A DNA stretch of 64,000 bases from Thalassospira marina (GTDB taxonomy: Bacteria > Pseudomonadota > Alphaproteobacteria > Rhodospirillales > Thalassospiraceae). This document shows positions 1 through 8,188 of the stretch, piece by piece; position 1 is the first letter of the stretch; every line of letters begins with the position of its first letter. Location: NCBI RefSeq assembly GCF_002844375.1, contig NZ_CP024199.1, positions 3,326,001-3,390,000 on the forward strand. Reading direction: 5' to 3'. Position numbers and translations under genes: made by a program. The notes under the pieces were generated by a model. That model made no database searches, had not been told where the DNA came from, and saw nothing but the letters and a program-made list of their open reading frames with translations.

Positions 1-100
1 CGGCCGTGCGCTAATTGGTAAGGCAGTTGGTGATTCTGTCGAAGTCAGCGTCCCTGGTGGCACCAAAGCCTATGAAATCCTGTCGGTGAACTTCGTCTGA
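1..100 (+). CDS. greA: Transcription elongation factor GreA, C-terminal end (partial)
   Basis: The window opens inside a reading frame of 32 codons ending in TGA at 98-100. The visible tail (GRALIGKAVGDSV, then PGGTKAYEILSV) matches the FKBP-like C-terminal domain of GreA, which binds RNA polymerase and stimulates cleavage of backtracked transcripts. The N-terminal coiled coil lies outside the window. A strong intrinsic terminator follows within 60 bases, so this is probably the last gene of its transcript. GreB shares this tail fold, but the gene order with lrp and trxB fits greA. Confidence 0.85.
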   Translation, partial: GRALIGKAVGDSVEVSVPGGTKAYEILSVNFV

Positions 101-124
101 TCAGGTATCTTTTGGTTGATTAAA

Positions 125-159
125 AAGGCCCGGTGCAGTCATTGCATCGGGCCTTTTTT
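125..159 (+). terminator. Intrinsic terminator of greA
   Basis: A 13-bp stem (125-137 with 143-155, one G-T wobble) with a 5-base loop is followed by a run of T. It lies 25 bases after the greA stop. Confidence 0.9.
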
Positions 160-254
160 GTTGCTGCACGATGAATGCGAATATCGCCTTGATGCCACGC
201 CCCGCATCACACCAAATTGCAAGACGCCTCGCCACATAACGCGACAGACAAAAC

Positions 255-282
255 AAACCCCGCCACTTGCATGACGGGGTTT
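255..282 (-). terminator. Intrinsic terminator of the lrp-family gene
   Basis: Inverted repeat aaaccccg (255-262) with cggggttt (275-282). Read on the minus strand the hairpin is followed by GTTTGTT-type sequence, 40 bases past the lrp stop. Confidence 0.7.
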
Positions 283-321
283 TGCAAATTCACAAGGCCG
301 GATGTGATCAGGCAAAGACGG

Positions 322-810
322 TCAATCGTCTTCGACATCCACATCAATCGGCACGCCGGGCTGGCTTTTGGCGGTACGAATCGACAGGGCCGATTTAACG
401 TGGTTCACGTTCTCCGCAACGGTCAGCTCGGTGGTCAGGAATTTCTGATATTCGTCCCAGCTATGCGATACGATTTTGAGCAGGAAGTCCATATCGCCAG
501 CAACCATGTGGCATTCGCGCACTTCGGGCCATTCGGCAGCACGTTTTTCAAAGGCGCGCAAATCATGTTCCGCCTGGCTGGCCAGACCGACCAGCGCAAA
601 AACCGTCACATTGTAACCCAGTGCCTGTGCATCAACATCGGCATGATAGCCCTGGATGAACCCGGCTTCCTCAAGTGCACGAACACGGCGCAGACAGGGC
701 GGTGCCGAAATACCGGCACGACGTGCCAGTTCGACATTGGTCATCCGGCCATCTTCCTGTAGATCGCGCAAAATTCTGCGGTCGATCTTGTCGAGTTTGA
801 CCCGTTGCAT
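322..810 (-). CDS. lrp: Lrp/AsnC-family transcriptional regulator
   Basis: This 162-residue protein has the usual length for the family. An N-terminal AsnC-type helix-turn-helix spans roughly residues 5-65 (LDKIDRRILRDLQEDGR, then NVELARRAGIS). A RAM/AsnC ligand-binding domain spans about 70-150, with the conserved GDMDFLLKI stretch. These regulators form octamers and sense amino acids. The acidic tail ends VDVEDD. The gene is divergent from trxB across a 333-base gap, which probably holds both promoters. The family assignment is firm; the effector and regulon cannot be read from sequence. Confidence 0.9.
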   Translation of the reverse strand: MQRVKLDKIDRRILRDLQEDGRMTNVELARRAGISAPPCLRRVRALEEAGFIQGYHADVDAQALGYNVTVFALVGLASQAEHDLRAFEKRAAEWPEVRECHMVAGDMDFLLKIVSHSWDEYQKFLTTELTVAENVNHVKSALSIRTAKSQPGVPIDVDVEDD

Positions 811-1143
811 CTATTCCTCGATTCTGTGCGCTGATACACCCCGAACGAAACAATATTACAGCGGGGCCAAAGGCTGGCAATAATATATTCGGGCCGATTT
901 TGCAACTTTCCGCAAACGTAAAGCAGGTGCCACGCACGAAAATAATAAACTTTTGGTGCAAAAACGACCCAAAACACAAGCAACGGGCGCGGCAATGGCG
1001 CAGGCGCATATCAGCCATCCTTCCCTGCAGGCAAAAAAGGCCGATTGTCGCGTTCGCGCTGTTGCACAACCCCGCCTTCATCCATATGTTCGTTTCCCAA
1101 TTCCAAATATTGTTTCACAACATCTGGCAATGGCGAATTTCAT
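811..1143. other. Divergent intergenic region between the lrp gene and trxB
   Basis: This 333-base gap separates the starts of two divergent genes and must hold both promoters. I saw no clear hairpin or unambiguous -35/-10 pair. Open frames through it are short, overlapping and without family signatures. Confidence 0.5.
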
Positions 1144-2094
1144 ATGGCCCAGGAACACCACGTAAACGTCCTTATCATCGGGTCCGGCCCGGCCGGTTAT
1201 ACCGCAGCAATCTATGCCGCCCGCGCAAACCTTGCGCCCATGATGGTGATGGGGTTGCAACCCGGTGGCCAGCTCACGATTACCACCGATGTTGAAAACT
1301 ATCCCGGTTTTGCCGATGTCATCCAGGGTCCGTGGCTGATGGATCAGATGAAGGCACAGGCCGAACATGTCGGCACCACCATGGTCCATGACCTGATCAT
1401 CGATGTCGATTTCTCCAAACGTCCCTTTGTCTGCAAAGGGGATTCGGGTGCGACCTATATCGCAGATAGCGTGATCATCTCGACCGGAGCACAGGCACGC
1501 TGGCTTGGCCTGCCGGGTGAAGAAAAATTCAACGGGCGCGGTGTTTCGGCATGTGCGACCTGCGATGGTTTCTTCTATCGCAACAAACCGGTCACTGTTG
1601 TTGGCGGCGGCAATACCGCAGTTGAAGAAGCCCTTTATCTGGCTGGTATCTGCAGCAAGGTCACCCTGATCCACCGTCGCGGTGAATTGCGCGCCGAAAA
1701 AATGCTGCAGGAACGCCTGTTCAAACACGAAAAGATCGACGTGGTCTGGGACAGCGTGATCGAGGACATCCTTGGCGGTGACGGCCCGATGGACGGCGTT
1801 GAAGCCGTTAAGGTCCGCAATGTCAAATCGGGCGAAACCCTTGATATTCCGTGCGACGGTTTCTTTGTTGCCATCGGTCACGACCCGGCAACCAAAGTAT
1901 TCCAGGGCCAGGTCAATATGGATGACGAAAACTATGTTCTGGTCGAACCGGGCACCACGCGCACCAATATCCCCGGTGTGTTTGCCGCCGGTGACGTGAC
2001 CGACAAAATTTATCGCCAGGCGGTGACGGCTGCGGGTATGGGTTGCATGGCCGCCCTTGAAGCCGAAAAATTCCTGGCCGAACAGGCAGACTGA
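1144..2094 (+). CDS. trxB: Thioredoxin-disulfide reductase
   Basis: This FAD/NADPH enzyme of 316 residues reduces thioredoxin. The N-terminal FAD-binding Rossmann motif GSGPAG is at residues 13-18. The redox-active CATC has Cys137 and Cys140. The NADPH-binding motif GGGNTA follows just after, and the C-terminal FAD motif is in VFAAGDVTD. I chose the ATG at 1144, giving MAQEHHVNVLIIGSG, because it matches the family length. An in-frame ATG at 1045 would add 33 residues with no family similarity. The ribosome site is weak. It lies directly upstream of an LsrB-like regulator, an order also known from rhizobia. Confidence 0.95.
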   Translation: MAQEHHVNVLIIGSGPAGYTAAIYAARANLAPMMVMGLQPGGQLTITTDVENYPGFADVIQGPWLMDQMKAQAEHVGTTMVHDLIIDVDFSKRPFVCKGDSGATYIADSVIISTGAQARWLGLPGEEKFNGRGVSACATCDGFFYRNKPVTVVGGGNTAVEEALYLAGICSKVTLIHRRGELRAEKMLQERLFKHEKIDVVWDSVIEDILGGDGPMDGVEAVKVRNVKSGETLDIPCDGFFVAIGHDPATKVFQGQVNMDDENYVLVEPGTTRTNIPGVFAAGDVTDKIYRQAVTAAGMGCMAALEAEKFLAEQAD

Positions 2095-2161
2095 GAAACG
2101 TTTCACATGGCATAAGCCCAGACATGCCGGGAAGGTTGCCAACAAAGATGTGAATTTGGGA

Positions 2162-2197
2162 AAAGACCAAAGACAGCGATATGTCTTTGGTCTTTTT
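2162..2197 (+). terminator. Intrinsic terminator of trxB
   Basis: A perfect 14-bp stem (2162-2175 with 2182-2195), 6-base loop and T run lie 68 bases after trxB. Between 2198 and the LysR start at 2474 I saw only the expected promoter space and a good ribosome site (AAGGAG at 2461). Confidence 0.93.
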
Positions 2198-2473
2198 CGC
2201 ATTTTAAGGCACGATCAGGGAACGGGCTGTTGAAATCAGTCGGGGGCGGACGGGGAAATGGCAATGTTTCAGGCTGCGGGGGATGTGAAAATTGCCCGAA
2301 ACGTGAATGCTTGCTTGCACAACCGCTACAAGCCCTCATATTACTTTGATGACGGCCTTGTAAAAGCGGCAATGGCATTCAGTTAACCAGCTGGAAACCA
2401 AATGCTTTTAAAAACGGGACATAATCAGGGGGCCATCGTGCCGACCAAACGGTGGTGACAAAGGAGCAGGTCA

Positions 2474-3382
2474 ATGGATTGGGACAAACTGCGTGTCTTT
2501 CACGCTGTGGCCGAAGCAGGAAGTTTTACACACGCGGGTGAAAACCTGAATCTTAGCCAGTCTGCGGTAAGCCGCCAGATCAGTGCACTTGAAGAAAGTG
2601 TGAAAGTACCTCTTTTTCACCGTCATGCACGCGGGCTGATCCTTACCGAACAGGGTGAATTGCTCTATCGCACGGCCCATGATGTGTTTGCCAAGCTTTC
2701 CATGGCCGAAGCCCGCATTCGCGAATCGAAAGAGCGCCCGTCCGGCCCGCTGAAAATTACCACCACGGTTGCCTTTGGCTCGATCTGGCTGACGCCGCGC
2801 ATTAACGAGTTTCTGGAACGTTACCCGGAAATCGAACTTTCCATGGTTCTCAATGATGAGGAACTCGACCTTGCCATGCGCGAGGCCGATGTTGCCATCC
2901 GTATGCAGCCGCCGCGTCAGGCCGACCTGGTCCAACGGCAGTTGATGACGCTGCGCTATCATATTTTTGCCTCGCCCGAATATATCAAGGCGCATGGCAT
3001 GCCCAAAAAACCGGAAGACCTGAAGGACCACCGCCTGATCATTTATGGCGAAGATGCCCGCCCGCCGGTTTCCAACGTCAACTGGATGATGAATGCGGCC
3101 CTGCAATACAAACCCGATATGCGGCCGATTCTGAAGCTGAACAATATTTACGGTATCTACCGCGCCACCGAATCCGGCCTTGGCATTTCCGCCCTGCCCG
3201 ATTACCTGGTGCCGGCCGACAGCAAACTGGTGCGAATCCTGCCGGAACTCGAAGGCCCCAGCTTTGATGCCTATTTCGTCTATCCCGAAGAATTGCGTCA
3301 TAGCAAACGAATCGGTGTGTTCCGCGACTTCCTGATCGACAAAATCAGCGAAGTAAAGGCACGTCTGGCGGCAACCGCCTGA
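2474..3382 (+). CDS. lsrB: LysR-family regulator, LsrB/VtlR-like
   Basis: This 302-residue LysR-type regulator has its winged HTH in residues 1-65 (DWDKLRVFHAVAEAGSF, then LSQSAVSRQISALE) and a substrate-binding domain from about 90. The first 60 residues strongly resemble, from memory, LsrB of Sinorhizobium and VtlR of Brucella. Those proteins control envelope and redox functions and activate the small RNA AbcR2. The start at 2474 has AAGGAG 7 bases upstream. Its neighbours support the call: trxB is upstream and two AbcR-like RNAs are downstream. The exact ortholog name is inferred from N-terminal similarity plus synteny. Confidence 0.8.
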   Translation: MDWDKLRVFHAVAEAGSFTHAGENLNLSQSAVSRQISALEESVKVPLFHRHARGLILTEQGELLYRTAHDVFAKLSMAEARIRESKERPSGPLKITTTVAFGSIWLTPRINEFLERYPEIELSMVLNDEELDLAMREADVAIRMQPPRQADLVQRQLMTLRYHIFASPEYIKAHGMPKKPEDLKDHRLIIYGEDARPPVSNVNWMMNAALQYKPDMRPILKLNNIYGIYRATESGLGISALPDYLVPADSKLVRILPELEGPSFDAYFVYPEELRHSKRIGVFRDFLIDKISEVKARLAATA

Positions 3383-3411
3383 TTTGTAAGACCTTTTAAT
3401 ACCGCAAATTC

Positions 3412-3447
3412 AAACCCCGGCAGGATCATCCTTCTGCCGGGGTTTTT
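3412..3447 (+). terminator. Intrinsic terminator of the LysR gene
   Basis: A 12-bp stem (3412-3423 with 3434-3445) and T run lie 30 bases after the stop. Confidence 0.9.
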
Positions 3448-3849
3448 ATTATCTGCAAACCGGTAAATACCGGCACAATGCACCAGCAATTGCCGCCAAC
3501 TGACCGGATAACCATAAAACGGTTATTAATGTTCTTGGCGCACCGTTAGCACCCTCTGCGTTACATCAATGACGGCGCATGGCCCCGATGGGCAAACTAA
3601 CGGCAGATTCATCATAACCGTTGAACGCTTGGCAAAGGCATAGAGGTTACAGCAACGCGCAAACGCACACCGCAACGCACAATGGAAACCCCGCCTGCGT
3701 CATAATAGCTTCATTTTACTGACACTTTTCTGCCATGCGCCCTGCGCATGATTGAATTGTTCTTTTTCTATTTTTAAACGAAAAAACACAGACATATATT
3801 TGCACCTGTGGTTGTTACAGTGCGTAGCACCAAAGGTTTTTTCCATCTT
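3448..3849. promoter_or_regulatory. Non-coding leader region upstream of the first AbcR-like RNA
   Basis: About 400 bases carry no credible gene. It becomes AT-rich towards 3740-3800. An interrupted palindrome CTGT (3806-3809) / ACAG (3817-3820), inside a wider imperfect dyad TGCAC...GTGCG, has the T-N11-A geometry favoured by LysR proteins. It lies just upstream of the presumed RNA start, so it is a candidate site for the adjacent LsrB-like protein. The binding role is inference. Confidence 0.4.
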
Positions 3850-3979
3850 TTTCGTCCCCGTTTCGGGGCGTCCGGTCAAAACGTTATTTGGCCTGGAGTC
3901 CTAGTGATTCCGCGTCTCCCAGACGTTAAAGCCTCCCTGTTGAGACTCACGGCAGCCCGAAACGGCTGCCGTTTTTTTT
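3850..3979 (+). ncRNA. AbcR-like trans-acting small RNA, copy 1
   Basis: The likely transcript of about 130 nt begins with a hairpin (CCCCG TTT CGGGG), then a small hairpin CGTC-TCCCA-GACG (3913-3925) that presents a CUCCCA loop. A single-stranded GCCTCCCTG block follows, and the 3' end is a strong terminator (stem 3949-3957 with 3964-3972, seven T). CUCCC loops are the anti-Shine-Dalgarno elements of AbcR RNAs. The same CGTCTCCCAGACGT..AAGCCTCCCTG block recurs in the next RNA, and the neighbour is an LsrB-like gene, as in rhizobia. The 5' end is not defined. Confidence 0.72.
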
Positions 3980-4140
3980 GCTCAAGCGCAGCGCACTTTT
4001 CCGTGAGGACCATGGAACATCCTGAAACCTGCGGAACTGAGAAACATTAATCACGATTAAATCGTTTATTTTCAATAACTTGTATTATTTTGGGAACTTA
4101 TACAAGAAACATGCGTTTTACGCATGGCAGAAAAAGCAAT

Positions 4141-4169
4141 TTGACAGTGGTATTCGCCCGTTAAATCGC
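4141..4169 (+). promoter_or_regulatory. Candidate promoter of the second AbcR-like RNA
   Basis: A perfect -35 hexamer TTGACA at 4141-4146 is followed after about 17 bases by an AT-rich but imperfect -10 (around 4164). It would start the transcript near 4176. Confidence 0.5.
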
Positions 4170-4175
4170 TATTTT

Positions 4176-4357
4176 CTCAATCGAACCGCAGCGGTGAACG
4201 CCGCACCGCGGTAAAGAGTTTTCTCCCTGACCGTTTTTTCGGTCTTAGCCGGGCGCCCTGCCCGGCTTACCCAGGGCCCCGAGAGGGGTCCTACGTCTCC
4301 CAGACGTGAAGCCTCCCTGATAAACTTGCCGGGCACTTTGATGCCCGGCTTTTTTTT
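4176..4357 (+). ncRNA. AbcR-like trans-acting small RNA, copy 2
   Basis: The predicted RNA of about 180 nt has an internal hairpin GCCGGGC..GCCCGGC, then ACGTC-TCCCA-GACGT (4293-4307) with the same CUCCCA loop as copy 1. The shared AAGCCTCCCTG (4309-4319) follows, and the RNA ends in a terminator (stem 4328-4335 with 4342-4349, eight T). The conserved core with different flanks and terminators is what duplicated regulatory RNAs look like. It probably pairs with ribosome sites of transporter mRNAs, as known for AbcR1/AbcR2. Confidence 0.72.
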
Positions 4358-4628
4358 GTCCAAAATTCAGGCGGGCCCCGCTTCATGACCCGCGGCCATT
4401 TGCAATGCCCGCCCATCTCACCAATCAATCTTGTCCATTTGCCATGCGCACAGCCCCAATGTGGTTTCGCGGCTTTATTAACCAATTTACCGTTTCGCCT
4501 TGCTGACAGGCGCGAACGGCAGAACGGGGACATAGCGACACATAAAGGTGAAGGTCCGTGTGCAGGACTGACTTGGCAGCACCGCCAAGAACGATCAGTA
4601 TGGTTGCGCAACGCGACAGGGCACATAC

Positions 4629-5990
4629 ATGAAAAATAACATCGCCGAATTTCTGTTTGGCAGGGCACCGGAAAGCAGCCTTCCGGAACGGGTAAATAAC
4701 GCCATCCGGGATCAACAGCGCGAAAGCGAACAGCTTATCGGCTGGGTGCAGTTGTTATTGGTGACCATCTTTGGCACCCTTTATGCCGTATCGCCCAAAA
4801 CCGCCATGAGCGATGGTTTCCACCCTGTCCCCTGGGCGCTCAGCCTTTATTTCCTTGTCACGTTTGCCAGGCTGGCTCTGTCCTATCGCATTCACCTGCC
4901 ATCCTGGGTTCTGACCCTGTCTGTCATTGCCGATATCAGCCTGTTGATGGTGCTGATCTGGAGCTTCCATATCCAGTATATGCAGCCCGCCAGCTTTTAT
5001 CTGAAAGCGCCGACAATGATGTATGTTTACATCTTCATTTCCCTGCGCGCTTTGCGGTTTGATCCACGCTATATCCTTCTGGCCGGGGCCAGTGCGGCAC
5101 TTGGCTGGCTGGTGCTGGTGTTTTACGTCCTCTGGAGCGAGGGCGGACACAGCATGATCACACGTGACTATGTCACCTATCTAACCTCGAACTCGATTCT
5201 GATCGGGGCAGAGATCGACAAGATCATTTCCATTGCCATGGTTTCGGGCGTATTGGCGATTGCCGTTCTGCGTGCCCAGAGGTCGTTCAAGCGCGCGGTA
5301 AGCGAGGAAATCGCCGTGCGTGACCTGTCGCGTTTTGTTTCGCGCGAGGTGGCAGACCGCATCACCCACGCCGATCAGCAGATTCGCCCCGGCGATGGCG
5401 AAGCCGTAAACGCAACCATCATGTTTACCGATATTGAAGGTTTTTCCACCATTTCGGAAAATCTGCGTCCGGCCGAACTGGCCCATATGCTCAATGAATA
5501 TTTTGCCGCCACCAGTGCGGTGATCGAAAAGTTTGGCGGCGTTATCACCCAGTTTCAGGGCGACGCAATGCTGATTACCTTTAACGCCCTGAAACCCGAT
5601 ACCAACCATGCCGAAAGTGCGGTTAAAACCGCAATTGAAATCCAGCGCCTGTGCGAGACATTTACGTTCTGCCACGGCGGCAAACTGAAAACCCGTTGCG
5701 GCATCAATACCGGCGACATCATTGTTGGTGCCATTGGCAGTGAAAACCGGCTGACCTTCACGGTACATGGCGACACGGTCAATATCGCGGCCCGCCTGGA
5801 ACCGCTAAACAAGCAATATGGCACCTATATTCTGGCATCCGAGGCCACGGTTGCCAGTTGCCAGGAACTTTCCGGTAATGGCAACTGGACCCGGCGCGGC
5901 GAAGTCACCGTGCGCGGCCGCACCCAGCCCACCCCCATTTTCAGCACCGATTACCAGACCTATCTGCAAACAAGCTTTCTACCAGCTTGA
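4629..5990 (+). CDS. Membrane-anchored class III adenylate/guanylate cyclase
   Basis: This 453-residue protein has about six hydrophobic segments between residues 35 and 225, then a C-terminal class III nucleotide cyclase domain (about 250-430). The metal-binding aspartates are visible as Asp268 in FTDIEGFST and Asp312 in FQGDAML. The later FTVHGDTVNIAARLE stretch carries the transition-state region. Such enzymes make cAMP or cGMP, and the substrate cannot be decided with certainty here. A short helical stretch joins the membrane part to the cyclase. It follows the second AbcR-like RNA by 270 bases, in which I saw nothing else. No terminator was found after it. Confidence 0.88.
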   Translation: MKNNIAEFLFGRAPESSLPERVNNAIRDQQRESEQLIGWVQLLLVTIFGTLYAVSPKTAMSDGFHPVPWALSLYFLVTFARLALSYRIHLPSWVLTLSVIADISLLMVLIWSFHIQYMQPASFYLKAPTMMYVYIFISLRALRFDPRYILLAGASAALGWLVLVFYVLWSEGGHSMITRDYVTYLTSNSILIGAEIDKIISIAMVSGVLAIAVLRAQRSFKRAVSEEIAVRDLSRFVSREVADRITHADQQIRPGDGEAVNATIMFTDIEGFSTISENLRPAELAHMLNEYFAATSAVIEKFGGVITQFQGDAMLITFNALKPDTNHAESAVKTAIEIQRLCETFTFCHGGKLKTRCGINTGDIIVGAIGSENRLTFTVHGDTVNIAARLEPLNKQYGTYILASEATVASCQELSGNGNWTRRGEVTVRGRTQPTPIFSTDYQTYLQTSFLPA

Positions 5991-6340
5991 CGCACACTGC
6001 ACGACGGGGACAGACGCCAAAGACGGCCAAGGCGTGGGCTGGCATTCGTCATGCCGGTTATCGGCATGGCATTTAAGCACGCATACGAGCCCACACATCG
6101 CGCCCTGACACCTGCTGGTGCAAACACAGCTTACTGGTACCTGAACGGCTGGAGGCGACTCCAGCGCTCTATCCCCCCTATCCTCCCCTGCCCTCAGATC
6201 GGCGTGTGCGCCAATCAAACAAATCAGCAGCCACAGGCGTGTCACACACGCTTCCCAATTCGCGCACATTGTAGCGCGAGCTGGCGGCCGTCTGGGTGCG
6301 CCTTAATCCAACGCTGCGCGATACGATCTTGCAATCAGGC
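5991..6340. other. Intergenic stretch before small-RNA copy A
   Basis: These 350 bases lie between the cyclase and the first array copy. There is no credible gene, no strong hairpin and no repeat that I could see. Confidence 0.5.
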
Positions 6341-6520
6341 AAAAGAAAACGGGGTGGGTCGGGGGAACCCACCCCGTTTGGGGGACAGATGGTCTTGGGG
6401 AGACCGGTCAGCGATGGATGTTCTGCCAGAAGGACTGCCGTTGGGGGGAACGGCCTTTTGGGGCAGTTACCGATAACTGGCGAGGGAGGGGCGCCTGATC
6501 GGTTTGCATCGCTGACAGTT
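6341..6520 (-). ncRNA. Tandem small-RNA family, copy A
   Basis: Read on the minus strand, a long-range stem of 10 bp (6507-6516 with 6407-6416) encloses a hairpin-rich segment containing CCTCCCTC. Then comes a small hairpin GGTCT-CCCCA-AGACC (6391-6405) with a CUCCCC loop, a conserved ATCTGTCCCC linker, and an intrinsic terminator with a 12-bp stem and TTTTCTTTT. A conserved promoter-like block (TTTTCCTGCC ... GGCAT) lies at about 6520-6560. Four more copies lie beyond the prophage at 47458-48755. The U-tract polarity fixes the minus strand. I do not recognise the family. Confidence 0.75.
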
Positions 6521-6641
6521 ATGAAGATGCCCTGTAAATCGGGCAGGAAAATTATCAGGAAAAGGCCATTTAACGGCTTTTTATCGCAAGTTTGCGCCAC
6601 ATTCCGCCCGGTCTGGAAATACCGGATTCACGCAAAGAAAA

Positions 6642-6646
6642 ACGGG
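6642..6646. repeat. Target-site duplication, left copy (ACGGG)
   Basis: ACGGG immediately precedes the phage end TGTTAACC. The same five bases follow the phage right end at 47458-47462. Joining the flanks restores an intact terminator of small-RNA copy B. Confidence 0.9.
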
Positions 6647-6675
6647 TGTTAACCGACACTAGAACCTAGAGAGAG

Positions 6676-6775
6676 GCGGGATATGGTGGGATGAGGCGGG
6701 ACGTTGCGGGATAGATGGCGGGAAAACGGGGATTTTGGTGCGACGTGCGGGAATGTGCGGCGCGTCTCTTTGTTT
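6676..6775 (+). repeat. GCGGGA iterons at the prophage left end
   Basis: G(C/T)GGGA units lie at 6676, 6686, 6696 and 6706, exactly 10 bases apart. Further units are near 6718, 6728 and 6748. They start 29 bases inside the left end. Helically phased repeats here are the natural candidates for transposase end-binding sites. The right end has no obvious matching array, only two TTGGAGC words near 47410-47440. Confidence 0.65.
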
Positions 6776-6890
6776 TTGGAGGCAGACCCGTTCGGGGGTG
6801 TTTCGCCAAATGATTTTGTAGTCAGGCCTGCTTTAACAATTGGCTATCAAAAGTCGGGGATTAGCCTCTGAACGGGTTCTTAAAATGCTT

Positions 6891-7382
6891 TTACGGTTTG
6901 ATGTTGCAGGCCTTGAGTGGGAGGGAAATCTGCTCTGCGGCCCCTTTTAAGGGCACGGTCGATGTGATGTCCTGAACGCGAAACACTAGCTTGTCGCCGC
7001 CTTTTAAAATCGAAAAAGCAAAATTGGTGGCGTCAAGCGAGGCTAGGGCAGCATCCTTTCCCAAGGTGATCCATGTCTCCGTTACCGCAGGCTCTTTGTC
7101 AATGCGCCAGGCGACTGGCAAAGTGTCCTCCATTGACAAAAGTTTCAGTTTCACGCTCTGCAGGTAGCCGACAATCACAGCAACAAAATGGCCTTGTGAA
7201 CACTGGAACAGCAATTGAACCCCTTCGGGGGCTGCGATACCGGCGGTAACAAGAAGTTCGTCCGTTATGGCATCCTTTGATTCAGAGGCACTCCACTGGT
7301 TGATGCCTGACTGTTTGGCAAAAGCCGGTGCGGCAAAAAGACAGCAAGTGGCTGTTAATACGGCATATTTAAGAAATTTCAC
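6891..7382 (-). CDS. Secreted protein cotranscribed with the repressor (VasI-like, weak)
   Basis: This 163-residue protein starts at GTG 7382, which has GGGGGA upstream and gives a clean signal peptide (VKFLKYAVLTATCCLFAAPAFA). The mature part, ending in an L-SLPLKAC-type tail, vaguely resembles the VasI/T6SS-associated periplasmic domain; this is a weak resemblance only. It begins 17 bases after the repressor stop, so it should be expressed in the lysogen. That position suggests a lysogenic-conversion gene, for example superinfection exclusion or an envelope change, but no function can be shown. Confidence 0.6.
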   Translation of the reverse strand: MKFLKYAVLTATCCLFAAPAFAKQSGINQWSASESKDAITDELLVTAGIAAPEGVQLLFQCSQGHFVAVIVGYLQSVKLKLLSMEDTLPVAWRIDKEPAVTETWITLGKDAALASLDATNFAFSILKGGDKLVFRVQDITSTVPLKGAAEQISLPLKACNIKP

Positions 7383-7399
7383 CGCTGATTTCCCCCGAT

Positions 7400-8110
7400 C
7401 TATCGGACAAGAAAACGCCCCACCCAAAGGGCGCGACCGATGATTTTTACATTTGACATCTGTTCGCGCGTTACCTGCTGCGACGGGTAGAGGGAGCGAT
7501 TGTCGCTAATCACTTCCAGCCCGTCAAAAAAGAGGCGCAGACGTTTTATGTGCGCGGTCTCGCCCAGTATGAAGGCCATGATGCCGTCTGTCAGTTCCTT
7601 TTGTTTGGTGTCGATCAACACCTGATCGCCGTCGCTTACGGTTGGCTCCATCGAATCGCCCGCAACATCAAGGATAATCAGCCTGTCCGGGTTGATTCCC
7701 GCGAGTTTCTTGTGGAAAAAATCCCGTGAAAACGGAACGTACCCAATGATGTTTGACCGGCCATTTAACGCCCCGTCCCCCGCCGCAAGTCGGGCATCAT
7801 AGTGCGGTACGAGCACTGTGTCGGTGTCTTTGCGGCTCTGCGTCGTCTGTTCTGGAAGTGTCTCAATGCCGGATGCCAGCCAGTCCAGACTAACACCTGC
7901 TGCAACAGCCAGCTTTTGCAAACCGATAAATTTCGGTTCTGTTTTGCCGTCCCTCCATGCCGCCAGAGTTTCATCGGTCACTCCGGCGTGAGATGCGGCT
8001 TCTTTTAAACTTTTAAATTGTCTTATGACCGAGGAAATCCGGGTTCCAAGCTCTATGTTATAGGCTGGAACCTGTTTTCCATCTTTTTTCTCGTGTTCCA
8101 TCTTTGGCAT
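7400..8110 (-). CDS. Phage repressor, XRE HTH plus S24 LexA-like peptidase
   Basis: This 236-residue protein has an N-terminal XRE-type helix-turn-helix at about 22-80 (SLKEAASHAGVTDETLAAW) and a C-terminal S24 domain. The catalytic Ser153 is in GDSMEPT and Lys189 is in AHIKRL. This is the CI/LexA layout: DNA damage would trigger self-cleavage and induction. A candidate cleavage region is around 108-113 (RLAAGDG). It is divergent from the ner-like gene and separated by the operator region. It is not the Mu c type, which lacks the peptidase. Confidence 0.9.
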   Translation of the reverse strand: MPKMEHEKKDGKQVPAYNIELGTRISSVIRQFKSLKEAASHAGVTDETLAAWRDGKTEPKFIGLQKLAVAAGVSLDWLASGIETLPEQTTQSRKDTDTVLVPHYDARLAAGDGALNGRSNIIGYVPFSRDFFHKKLAGINPDRLIILDVAGDSMEPTVSDGDQVLIDTKQKELTDGIMAFILGETAHIKRLRLFFDGLEVISDNRSLYPSQQVTREQMSNVKIIGRALWVGRFLVR

Positions 8111-8134
8111 ATTCTTTTTTATTTCAATAACTTG

Positions 8135-8158
8135 ACCGAATTAACCGAGATATTCCGT
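8135..8158. promoter_or_regulatory. Candidate operator between repressor and ner
   Basis: Imperfect palindrome ACCGAAT (8135-8141) / ATTCCGT (8152-8158) in the AT-rich space between the divergent regulators. It is the place expected for repressor or Ner binding. One mismatch; single copy seen. Confidence 0.35.
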
Positions 8159-8188
8159 TACAAATCAGGATGGAACGATATTTTTCGG

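Noticed and set aside
1078..2202. Long open frame antisense to trxB
   Set aside because: Low-complexity His/Gly/Phe-rich translation without any motif, fully shadowing a certain gene.
6341..6520. Small-RNA repeats read on the plus strand
   Set aside because: On the plus strand most copies lack a T-run after the variable hairpin, while on the minus strand four of five have strong U-tracts and the fifth has its tract across the prophage. The minus strand is consistent.
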